Assembly (NCBI GenBank): GCA_018432235.1
Contig: JAHDLO010000054.1
Coordinates: 1 to 46,833 of the forward strand
Source of the DNA: Clostridiaceae bacterium
Lineage (GTDB): Bacteria; Bacillota; Clostridia; Peptostreptococcales; Natronincolaceae
Direction: 5' to 3'
Length of the DNA: 46,833 nucleotides
Of this stretch, positions 33,708 through 41,284 are shown one piece after another. Every line of letters begins with the position of its first letter. Position 1 is the stretch's first letter. Under the pieces are notes generated by a model, which saw only the letters and a program-made list of their open reading frames with translations, did not search any database and was not told the origin of the DNA. The translations under genes were made by a program, and so were the position numbers.

Positions 33708-33730
33708 TTATAAAAGCTTCACTTTTATAA
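33708..33730. repeat. Perfect inverted repeat upstream of sodC
   Basis: TTATAAAAG and CTTTTATAA with a 5-nt loop lie about 58 nt before the start codon. No T run follows on the plus strand, so it may be an operator or a leader hairpin rather than a terminator. Confidence 0.5.
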
Positions 33731-33787
33731 CTCATCAAACATACTATAAATTGAAAAATCTATAATTTTTTATAAGGAGGAGCTGTG

Positions 33788-34378
33788 ATGAAACTTAATA
33801 TAGATAATTCAAAACGGTACTTAAGCCAAACCCCACAAACCATGACCTGGTGGAATTGGTACTACTGGAATAATATCACCAGTCAGAATCAATATTGGTA
33901 CTACATTCATAATAAAAAATTAGCAATTGCAACAGTAAGAGGGGGGCCACTGGCTCCTGAAATCTATGGCTCTGTTTATTTCATAGATGTCCCGGGAGGA
34001 ACAGAGGTATGCATAACGGTAAACGGCCTGCCGCTTTACAGGCCGGCTACAGATAGTGAAGCCCCCATCGGGCCTCATGGCTTTCATATACATGAAAACG
34101 GCACCTGTGAGGTTGGTAATCCCGAGGATCCCTTCCAGGCAGCCGGAGGACACTGGAATCCATATAACCAACCCCATGGCAATCATGCAGGAGATTTCCC
34201 CGTCCTCTTCTCCAACAATGGTGCTGCAAGAATGTGCTTCTACACAAATAAATTCAAGGCTAAGGACGTGGTCGGTAAAGCTGTTATTATTCATAAAAAT
34301 CCGGATGACTATCGGAGTCAGCCCTCAGGTGATGCCGGAAAAAGATTGGCCTGCGGCGTGGTTCAATGGCCAGGTTAA
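33788..34378 (+). CDS. sodC: Cu/Zn superoxide dismutase-like protein
   Basis: The protein has 196 residues, and the SOD fold occupies about residues 44-195. All expected metal ligands are present: copper His100 and His102 (GFHIHENG), bridging His122 (GGHWNP), zinc His130, His133 and Asp136 (HGNHAGDFPVL), and copper His169 (VIIHKNPDDY). The Cys107-Cys189 pair could form the family disulfide. Arg186 may correspond to the family's electrostatic-guidance arginine, but I have not aligned it. It lacks a signal peptide. Instead residues 20-40 are rich in Trp and Tyr (TWWNWYYWNN, QYWYYIHN), a segment foreign to the family and perhaps a spore-coat or surface-targeting tag. GTG 33785 also precedes, but GGAGG spacing favours ATG 33788. 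Confidence 0.9.
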   Translation: MKLNIDNSKRYLSQTPQTMTWWNWYYWNNITSQNQYWYYIHNKKLAIATVRGGPLAPEIYGSVYFIDVPGGTEVCITVNGLPLYRPATDSEAPIGPHGFHIHENGTCEVGNPEDPFQAAGGHWNPYNQPHGNHAGDFPVLFSNNGAARMCFYTNKFKAKDVVGKAVIIHKNPDDYRSQPSGDAGKRLACGVVQWPG

Positions 34379-34388
34379 TGATATATTG

Positions 34389-34419
34389 AAAAAAACTACC
34401 CATTGGGGTAGTTTTTTTC
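34389..34419 (+). terminator. Bidirectional terminator between sodC and the ABC operon
   Basis: AAAACTACCC and GGGGTAGTTTT arms with A and T runs on both sides separate two convergent transcription units. Confidence 0.9.
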
Positions 34420-34437
34420 ATCCTGAATAGGCTTGGT

Positions 34438-35757
34438 TTATTCTGTTTTTATGGCTTCTAATGCACTTAGCTTCATTGCCCTTCTGGCGGGATAAAAGCC
34501 GGATACTAAACCAACAAATGAGGTAAAGCCGATTGTGGCTAGGCTCAACCAGATTGGAATAATAGATATTTTTCCGCCCCCTACGGGTCCGAGAAAATTC
34601 ATAAATCTAACACCAACAGAATTTAAGAAATATGAAGCACCGTAGCTTATTGCAATACCCATGATACCTCCTGTAAAGCCTATTACACCTGCCTCCAGCA
34701 GGAACAATTTCCGTATATCAGCCAATGAAGCGCCGATAACCTTCATAACGCCAATCTCTCTTGTCCTCTCATAAATAGACATTATCATGGTATTGGTAAT
34801 CCCCAGTGCCGCCACCAACAAGGATACTGCCCCTATCCCACCTAATACTGCCTGAATCATTGATGAGGTTTTCTGCATGGACTCCAAGAAATCCGTAAGG
34901 CTGTAGGCATCATAGCCCATTTCCTTTATTTCATTTTGAACTCTGGTAACGTCCTTAATTTCCTTAACCTTAACGAGAATCTCATTATAGCCCTGTTGAT
35001 TGTTTGAACCTCTCGAGCTGACTCCTGACCTGTTGTTCTTGTTAGTTTTGTTGTTTTCTTCAATCAGCTTTTTAAGCTGCTGTATGGACATAAACACATA
35101 ATAATCCTTATTATAATCCCCTTCAGTCAGAATACCCACGCCCTTTATTTTGTAGGATTTAGGGGTCTTACCGTCTGGGTCATAATTATCAAAGGCAATT
35201 TCTAGCTTATCCTTCATTACGTCCACCTTAGGCTCTTCACTATAGCTATTAAACCTTGAACGTGTATCATAGAAGGTTTGGGGTATATAGCCACCGAATA
35301 CAACATTTAAGGTGTCCCCCTCCTGCAGAAGTCTTCCCTCAGCAGCTTCAAATTCAAATAAGCTCATGGTTGTAGGGTCAATCCCCTTTACAGAAGCATA
35401 GGCCACGTATCTTCCTGAGGTTATCTTCAAATAGCTGTTCAATGTAGGAGTAACTGCCTCCACTCCCTTAAGTCCAGCAAAATCACTTACAGATTTATCG
35501 TCCAGCTTTGTTGGCTGACTACTTCGCCCTCCCATAGAGCCGCCATCATAATTATAAGGAGGCGTGACATTAATAATATTTAAACTGCCCATTCTGCTGA
35601 TTTCATTTTTGTAGCCTTCATTCATTCCGAAGCCCAATGAAACCATGACAACTATCGCTGCCGTACCTATTATAACCCCCAGTACCGTTAAGAAGGTCCT
35701 TAATTTTCGCCTCCAGAGGTTCCTTAATCCCATGGCAATTAGATCAATAGGCCTCAT
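34438..35757 (-). CDS. MacB/FtsX-type ABC transporter permease
   Basis: The 439-residue protein has the MacB layout: an N-terminal helix (KLRTFLTVLGVIIGTAAIVVM), a large extracytoplasmic domain (about 45-300), then three C-terminal helices. The cytoplasmic motif SIYERTREIGVMKVIGA and the terminal RRAMKLSALEAIKTE are present. Such permeases use ATP to move a periplasmic or surface-side protein mechanically rather than channel a solute. It overlaps the upstream surface-protein gene by 14 nt, and both follow a matching ATPase. Confidence 0.92.
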   Translation of the reverse strand: MRPIDLIAMGLRNLWRRKLRTFLTVLGVIIGTAAIVVMVSLGFGMNEGYKNEISRMGSLNIINVTPPYNYDGGSMGGRSSQPTKLDDKSVSDFAGLKGVEAVTPTLNSYLKITSGRYVAYASVKGIDPTTMSLFEFEAAEGRLLQEGDTLNVVFGGYIPQTFYDTRSRFNSYSEEPKVDVMKDKLEIAFDNYDPDGKTPKSYKIKGVGILTEGDYNKDYYVFMSIQQLKKLIEENNKTNKNNRSGVSSRGSNNQQGYNEILVKVKEIKDVTRVQNEIKEMGYDAYSLTDFLESMQKTSSMIQAVLGGIGAVSLLVAALGITNTMIMSIYERTREIGVMKVIGASLADIRKLFLLEAGVIGFTGGIMGIAISYGASYFLNSVGVRFMNFLGPVGGGKISIIPIWLSLATIGFTSFVGLVSGFYPARRAMKLSALEAIKTE

Positions 35758-37837
35758 CTTCTTCTAATTCCTTCCTCTTTTTCATTTTCTTCCGTATAAT
35801 ATACCCGCCAGCAGCTGCGGCCATTATAACTGCTGCCCATAGGAGCTTGCTGGTTAAAATACGCTTAACCAATGACTGCGGTGGTGTCTCTATCGGAAAA
35901 TCCATGCCATCACCTGGAAATTGATTCATCATTTCAATAACATTAACTTCAAAGGGCTTCCGCAGCTCTATTGTTTCTCCTGCTGGATCCTCATAAGAAA
36001 AAACAATAGTGCCTTCCATTTTACCAACCTCATTCGGAAAAATCATAGCCTCGTAGTATTCACTGCTGCCAGACTCAAATTTTCCCACAAAATAGCTTCT
36101 GCTCTGGGTTTCAAAATTCCCCTCCAGCTTAATTACCAGATTGTTCAAGGTAACCTTTCCCATGTTGTAATATTCAAGAAAAATTTGCAGTGGATTACCT
36201 AGTGGCACCTCCGGAGGAAGCGTAAAATCATTTACCTCTAACCGTGATTGCTGTACAACAGGTATGCCGATTAACTCCGTAGCCTTATACTCATTACCTT
36301 CGTTATCCTCATACTCAAAATTAACCGTTACTGTATAGGTCTTTGGCTTAGCATCCGGTATCGTATATAAGGACAGTGTCTTTTCCACTCTATTCCCTGG
36401 GGAAATGGTGTCGATAAAAAAGGTATTGCTGCTGTTGACCGGAGTAAATGCACTTCCGCTTTCGTTGGTGGTTTCATTTACCGTTAAGTAAATTTTAATA
36501 TTATTTACCGACTTAAGCTTATTGGTATTTAAAAAGGAGACTGCAATGTCGAAGGTATCTCCCGCCTGTACGATATTGGGTTCAAGCTCATATTTGTCTA
36601 TAATGATTTTTGGTGTTCCTGCCTTACCTCCGGCGCCACTGACAAAAACGCCGTAGTATTGCGTTATTTTTTTGGTGACAACATTACCATATTCATAGGC
36701 ATCATATTCAACCTCGATTAATATCGGGTGATTTTGAGCTTTTGCCTCAGAATCAACATAAAAGCTGAAGGCCATATTTTTTTTAGCCCCTGCAGCTAGA
36801 CTATGGATCATTTGTAAATTTTGGCTTCTGGGAAGAATACGCTCACCACCATCAACCCGTACCTTTACATTACTTATATCAGCAGTACCGGCATTTTCAA
36901 CATCAAAGCTTATAGCAAAGGTATCATTTATACTCAGCTCTCCTGAGGGTCCTTGCACCTCTCCCAGCCTAATATCTCCTTTACCTTCAGTAACACCGCC
37001 CACCGGGATAAAGAAGGTGAATTCTTCATTATAGCTTTTATTTTGCTGGTCCGTATAGCTAGCCTTAAGGGTCAGGCTGTGATTGCCCTTTGTCATCTGG
37101 TCTGACGCATGCAGATCAAAGACAAAGTTCGATTCTCCCCGTCCTCTAAGTTCATTATGGTATGCAGTATTGGTACCATTAACTATGGTAAAGCCCTTAC
37201 TTTCCAATCCTTCAAGGGTAAGCCTTAATTCCTTTGCAGGCAGGGTTCCTTGATTTTTGAGTCTAATCATCAACTTTGTCTCATCCCCTGCCTCAAGGGT
37301 TTCTGGTTGTAGAAAAATATTGCTTATACTTATTGTCGGTACTGTATTATTGTTTTTAATACCTATATAGATGGCCTCTGTAGTAGTAAAACTATTTCCA
37401 AATGCATTCACATAATCCAACTTAAATTTTACCGCATATACATCTGCTATTGCCGCATCCTTTACCCTTATATTAAACTTTAAATCAACGGTTTTACCTG
37501 CAGTAAGATCTTCCACAGCAGCTCTGGTAGTTTGATTTTCTAGAATAAAAGGAAGGCCTTGTATATCATCGATTATAGGTGTTACATAAATGTCCTTGGC
37601 GTAATGAGTACTATTGTTTTTGATAGTCAATACCACCTCCATAAGCTTTCCTGCTTCTTCATTGCTGGTTTTAAATGTGTCGATTACTAATTTGGGAATG
37701 TACAAAGAGGTGTCTAAAGTGACTAAGTAATTATTAGATATTATCAGTTCTGTATAATTAGCATATGACTGCTCTATAGTTAAAATAGATATAAACAATA
37801 TAACCAAAATTATTGTCTTTGAAATATGTTTTTTCAA
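35744..37837 (-). CDS. Exported, membrane-anchored Ig-like repeat protein (CARDB/NEW3 type)
   Basis: The 697 residues start with a signal peptide (ISKTIILVILFISILTIEQSYA). Four or more beta-sandwich repeats of about 120 residues follow, each starting like NTVPTISISNIFLQPETLEAGDE or GKAGTPKIIIDKYELEPNIVQAGD, the CARDB/NEW3 pattern also seen in archaeal S-layer-like proteins. One membrane helix (LLWAAVIMAAAAGGYII) and a basic, then acidic, tail (KKMKKRKELEEDEAY) end it. The start is TTG, with GGAGG 8 nt upstream. It lies between an ATPase and a MacB-like permease, which suggests it is the extracellular partner of that transporter. Confidence 0.85.
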   Translation of the reverse strand: MKKHISKTIILVILFISILTIEQSYANYTELIISNNYLVTLDTSLYIPKLVIDTFKTSNEEAGKLMEVVLTIKNNSTHYAKDIYVTPIIDDIQGLPFILENQTTRAAVEDLTAGKTVDLKFNIRVKDAAIADVYAVKFKLDYVNAFGNSFTTTEAIYIGIKNNNTVPTISISNIFLQPETLEAGDETKLMIRLKNQGTLPAKELRLTLEGLESKGFTIVNGTNTAYHNELRGRGESNFVFDLHASDQMTKGNHSLTLKASYTDQQNKSYNEEFTFFIPVGGVTEGKGDIRLGEVQGPSGELSINDTFAISFDVENAGTADISNVKVRVDGGERILPRSQNLQMIHSLAAGAKKNMAFSFYVDSEAKAQNHPILIEVEYDAYEYGNVVTKKITQYYGVFVSGAGGKAGTPKIIIDKYELEPNIVQAGDTFDIAVSFLNTNKLKSVNNIKIYLTVNETTNESGSAFTPVNSSNTFFIDTISPGNRVEKTLSLYTIPDAKPKTYTVTVNFEYEDNEGNEYKATELIGIPVVQQSRLEVNDFTLPPEVPLGNPLQIFLEYYNMGKVTLNNLVIKLEGNFETQSRSYFVGKFESGSSEYYEAMIFPNEVGKMEGTIVFSYEDPAGETIELRKPFEVNVIEMMNQFPGDGMDFPIETPPQSLVKRILTSKLLWAAVIMAAAAGGYIIRKKMKKRKELEEDEAY

Positions 37838-38545
37838 TTATAATACCTCCTTAGCTTCCATTGCCTTTTCAATTTTTTCGATTAAACCGTCACGTATGTA
37901 AACAACATAATCAGCATAATCAGCTATCTCTATATCATGCGTGACTATAACCAGCGTTTGGTTATTCTCTCTGGCCATTGAGGTTATCAACTCCATAACC
38001 TCCTTTGAAGTCTTAGTGTCGAGATTTCCCGTTGGCTCGTCTGCAAAGACAATGTCGGGTTTGCCAATAAAGGCCCTGGCTATACTCACCCGCTGCTGCT
38101 GACCGCCACTCATTTGATTGGGCCTGTGGTTTAAACGTTCACTCAGTCCCACCGCTTTAAGCAAAGCTTTGGCCTTCTTGTCTCTGACTTTTTTATTTTC
38201 ACCCTTAAAGGTCAAGGGTAGGCTGACATTTTCTAAAGCCGTAAGCATAGGCAGTAGATTATAGGATTGAAAAACAAAGCCAATATTATTTTGTCTGAAT
38301 TTTGCCAGCTGCTTTTCATTCATTTTGCTAATCAGTGCATTCTTTATTCTAATCTCGCCTTTATTTGGCTTCTCTAAACCCGCTAATAGATTCAGCAAGG
38401 TACTCTTACCCGAGCCAGAGGTTCCCAATAGACAATAGAACTTACCCTTTTCCATACTAAAGCTGATATTATTCAATGCTACAATTTTTTCATCCCCCAT
38501 CCGATATATCTTGCTGACATTTTTAACTTCAATGAGGCTGCTCAT
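37838..38545 (-). CDS. ABC transporter ATP-binding protein, LolD/MacB type
   Basis: The 235-residue ATPase has Walker A GTSGSGKSTLL, the Q-loop (FVFQSYNLLPMLTALENV), signature MSGGQQQRVSIARA, Walker B DIVFADEPTGNLD and H-loop VTHD. These are the marks of the MacB/LolD/FtsE class. The start is ATG 38545, with AGGTG 5 nt upstream; an earlier TTG at 38575 has no site. The stop abuts the next gene, so ATPase, Ig-like protein and permease form one operon. Confidence 0.95.
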   Translation of the reverse strand: MSSLIEVKNVSKIYRMGDEKIVALNNISFSMEKGKFYCLLGTSGSGKSTLLNLLAGLEKPNKGEIRIKNALISKMNEKQLAKFRQNNIGFVFQSYNLLPMLTALENVSLPLTFKGENKKVRDKKAKALLKAVGLSERLNHRPNQMSGGQQQRVSIARAFIGKPDIVFADEPTGNLDTKTSKEVMELITSMARENNQTLVIVTHDIEIADYADYVVYIRDGLIEKIEKAMEAKEVL

Positions 38546-38988
38546 CTTTTCACCTGCCTTGTAATTAGTATCCAACTTATATCATACTCCTTTTCCGAGA
38601 AAATGTATTTAAGAAATGGTAACAGTTTCTATATTTATTACCCTATACCTACGGAGTCCCTCTTCTGATGCTTTATATTTTAATCTTTTCATAATGTGAA
38701 AACTCATTTGTAAAATATAGCGTTTAATAAAATTCTTCTTATACTGCATATCCTCCTGCCTAAATAGCCTACAGGCATACCTGTTATTCCAAATATATAT
38801 ATTAAAGAGATTCTTATTTTTTGAATATTTTGACTAAGTGCGTTATAATTAAAGTAGCATGTCCTTGCATTGAGCGACATATGCTATAATAGCCGTCTAT
38901 AATTAGGACATCCTTTAGGAGCCTTTGGTTCCCTACATCACATATTTTTTTGTTTGATTCGAAGCAAAATATAAAAGGGGGTTAAAAA
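38546..38988. other. Divergent intergenic region before the aminotransferase gene
   Basis: No gene is seen. On the plus strand TTGAAT (38821-38826) and TATAAT (38844-38849) form a promoter with a 17-nt spacer. A second -10-like TGCTATAAT lies at 38882-38890, within an imperfect hairpin formed by GTAGCATGTC and GACATATGCTAT (38854-38887). I searched for a known riboswitch in the leader of about 130 nt and did not recognise one. Confidence 0.55.
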
Positions 38989-40134
38989 ATGAAAAATAAT
39001 AAGCTGGTAATGATACCAGGCCCAACACCTGTGGCTAGATCAATACAGGATCAAATGGGCAGGGAAACCGTTTCCTTTAAGGATCCGCAATTTGTTCAGG
39101 ACTTTAAGGAATTGGTGGCTGATTTAAAAAACCTGTGGGAAACCAAGGGTGAGTGCTTTGTCATCGCAGGCACAGGCACCTTGGCTATGGAAATTGCTAT
39201 TGCCAATACCACAAAAAGCGGTGACAATGTACTCATTATATCTCAAGGATTCTTTGGCGATCGTTTCATCGACCTATGTCAGCGTAGAGGCCTGAATGTG
39301 GATGTGCTAAGCAGTCAATGGGGAGATGTTGTATCCGAAAAGGAGCTGGAGACAAAGCTTTCAGAAAAGAAATATGCTGTAGTAACTGCCACACATGTTG
39401 ATACCTCCACAGGTGTACGTGCACCTATCGAGGAATATGGGCAAATCATCAAACAATTTGAGGATACTCTATTTGTAGTTGATGGGGTTTGCGCAACAGC
39501 TGCTGAACCTGAATACATAGACGAGATGAATATCGATGTATTATTAACTGGTTCCCAAAAGGCCTTTGGCGTTGCTCCTGGTCTGGCCATAGTATGGGCA
39601 GGCCCTAGAGCACTGGAAAGACGTCGTTCCTTCGGTACCATACCAGACTCCTACTGTGACTTTGAGAAATGGCTGCCTATCATGCACGACCCTATGAAAT
39701 ATTATGGCACCCCTGCTGTTAATCTTATCTGGGCTCTTAAGGAGTCGGTGAGAATCATCCAAGAGGAGGGCTTAAAGAATAGATATGCCAGACATCGCAA
39801 GGAGGCAGAAGCTCTTCAGGCAGGCTTGGAGACGATTGGCTTCTCAATCCTGGCAAAGCCCGGCTATAGAGCAGCAACCCTGTCAAATGTTGTATACCCA
39901 GAAGGTATAGATGATGTGACGTTTAGAAAATACCTTGCTGAAGAGGGCATTGTCGTTGCTGACGGCATTGGTGCCACCAACGGAAAGCTCTTTAGATTAG
40001 GTCATATGGGTAATATCGATAAGCATGTACTGGTTTCTACATTGGCCGCCATAGAAAGAGCTTTATACCGATGTGGATATCCTGTAGAATTCGGGAAGAG
40101 TGTTGGTACATTCAGCAAGATGCTGTTTGAATAA
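38989..40134 (+). CDS. Alanine-glyoxylate/serine-pyruvate aminotransferase family protein
   Basis: A class V PLP aminotransferase of 381 residues. It starts MIPGPTPVARSI with the family's GPTPV motif. The phosphate-binding loop region is AGTGTLAMEIAIAN, and the PLP aspartate is in FVVDGVCATAAEP. The Schiff-base lysine is Lys191 in TGSQKAFGVAPGLA, and the C-terminal carboxylate-binding segment is LFRLGHMGNIDK. Substrates could be serine, alanine, glyoxylate, or ureidoglycine as in PucG; sequence alone does not decide. It is followed after about 20 nt by a small cupin, so the two are probably cotranscribed. Confidence 0.9.
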   Translation: MKNNKLVMIPGPTPVARSIQDQMGRETVSFKDPQFVQDFKELVADLKNLWETKGECFVIAGTGTLAMEIAIANTTKSGDNVLIISQGFFGDRFIDLCQRRGLNVDVLSSQWGDVVSEKELETKLSEKKYAVVTATHVDTSTGVRAPIEEYGQIIKQFEDTLFVVDGVCATAAEPEYIDEMNIDVLLTGSQKAFGVAPGLAIVWAGPRALERRRSFGTIPDSYCDFEKWLPIMHDPMKYYGTPAVNLIWALKESVRIIQEEGLKNRYARHRKEAEALQAGLETIGFSILAKPGYRAATLSNVVYPEGIDDVTFRKYLAEEGIVVADGIGATNGKLFRLGHMGNIDKHVLVSTLAAIERALYRCGYPVEFGKSVGTFSKMLFE

Positions 40135-40155
40135 TTTGACGAGGGAGTGTTTAAT

Positions 40156-40509
40156 ATGATAAAAAGAGCTGAAGATTTAAAAAAAGATATAAAGACGCTT
40201 TTTGATGGAAAGGGTAATGTTCAAATTACCCATGTGCTTGATATGGATCAATTCGACGGAAAAGGTAGACTCTTTTCAAAAATGACCTTAGCTCCTGGCT
40301 CCTCTATTGGCTTTCATCAGCATAATAAGGACTTCGAAACCTACTACATTCTAAAGGGCGAGGGTATCGTCAATGACAACGGAACTATGACAAAGGTGAC
40401 AGCCGGTGACGTTGTTTACACCCCAGAAGGTCAGCAGCATTCAATAGAAAACGCTGCTAGTAGCAGCTGCGATTTAGAATTCATGGCATTGATATTGTTT
40501 AAGAGCTAG
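40156..40509 (+). CDS. Small single-domain cupin
   Basis: The 117-residue protein has cupin motif 1 as GFHQHNKDFETYYILKGEG, with two metal-binding His and a Glu, and motif 2 as PEGQQHSIEN with the last His. This gives a complete metal site in a one-domain beta-barrel. The substrate is unknown; sugar isomerase, oxygenase or ligand-sensing roles all occur in the family. The start is ATG 40156, with GAGGGAG 8 nt upstream; the GTG at 40147 lies at that site. It forms a unit with the aminotransferase and ends before a strong terminator. Confidence 0.9.
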   Translation: MIKRAEDLKKDIKTLFDGKGNVQITHVLDMDQFDGKGRLFSKMTLAPGSSIGFHQHNKDFETYYILKGEGIVNDNGTMTKVTAGDVVYTPEGQQHSIENAASSSCDLEFMALILFKS

Positions 40510-40518
40510 TTGATAATT

Positions 40519-40570
40519 AAAACTCCTTCCGGTTGAGGGTTGATATAAACCAACTGAAAGGAGTTTTTTA
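40519..40570 (+). terminator. Intrinsic terminator of the aminotransferase-cupin unit
   Basis: AAAACTCCTT and AAGGAGTTTT arms enclose an inner stem (GGTT/AACC) and are followed by TTAA on the plus strand. It separates convergent genes and may work both ways. Confidence 0.87.
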
Positions 40571-40583
40571 ATGTTACTATGAT

Positions 40584-41210
40584 TTAATATGCTGCCGCCA
40601 TTTTACCTAATGGGCCATCCTCTTTTATGATGTCGCTAAGCTGGTATACGGATATGGGGAAGAAGGGCAATCCATAGGCATATGGTGCTATATCATATAA
40701 TTGAAAGTATACAACTAAAGCCTTATCAGCTATGTAAAAATCCTGATTGGGGCTGATGGACTTAAAGTCATCGATTAAAGGAATATCCCTCTCCTTGATT
40801 TGAAGCTTAATGATATCTGACAGCACCTTGACATAATCGCTTCCCTTTTTAAATAAATCCCCCAGCTTATATACTCTGCCATCCTTAGTATTGAAGGTTA
40901 GGGATTTTATTATGGTCATTCCATGGGCTGCTCTATCGGCGTAATAGTACATGCCAATGGAGAGGCTTAATATTCCCCTTTCGTTGGATTTTATTTCATA
41001 CCATACCTGTACCGTAGTTTTGGTGGCGGGATCATAATAGCCGGATTCCTTTATCAGCTTGTTGATCAATGCAATTATTCGAGAATTTATCGTGTATTGC
41101 ACCGTTGTGTTAGCCATTTCCACCACCACCGGATAGTCTATCTGTAATGACTGATCTGCAGTTGCCATCCTTTTAGTTATAATTTGAACTGGATTTTGGA
41201 TAATCGTCAT
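40584..41210 (-). CDS. DUF3298/DUF4163-like protein
   Basis: The 208-residue protein resembles the extracellular domains of RsiV-type anti-sigma factors. It has a DUF4163-like part (QIDYPVVVEMANTTVQYTIN), a GILSLSIGMYYYADRAAHG segment with TFNTKDGRVYKLGDLFKKG, and the DUF3298 end FYIADKALVVYFQLYDIAPYAYGLPFFPISV. It lacks a signal peptide or membrane helix from the ATG at 41210 (GGGTGG site 6 nt upstream). Even the longer frame from 41240 adds only a short MILFIKGWCF stretch, so location is uncertain. No sigma factor is adjacent. Confidence 0.82.
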   Translation of the reverse strand: MTIIQNPVQIITKRMATADQSLQIDYPVVVEMANTTVQYTINSRIIALINKLIKESGYYDPATKTTVQVWYEIKSNERGILSLSIGMYYYADRAAHGMTIIKSLTFNTKDGRVYKLGDLFKKGSDYVKVLSDIIKLQIKERDIPLIDDFKSISPNQDFYIADKALVVYFQLYDIAPYAYGLPFFPISVYQLSDIIKEDGPLGKMAAAY

Positions 41211-41284
41211 AAAACACCACCCTTTAATAAATAGTATCAATACATACTATTCAGGTATTGCCTAAAGGGTTAAAGTTTTTTATA

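Noticed and set aside
34056..34430. Plus-strand open frame overlapping sodC in another frame
   Set aside because: sodC is supported by intact metal ligands and a good start; the overlapping frame has no recognisable features and runs through the terminator.
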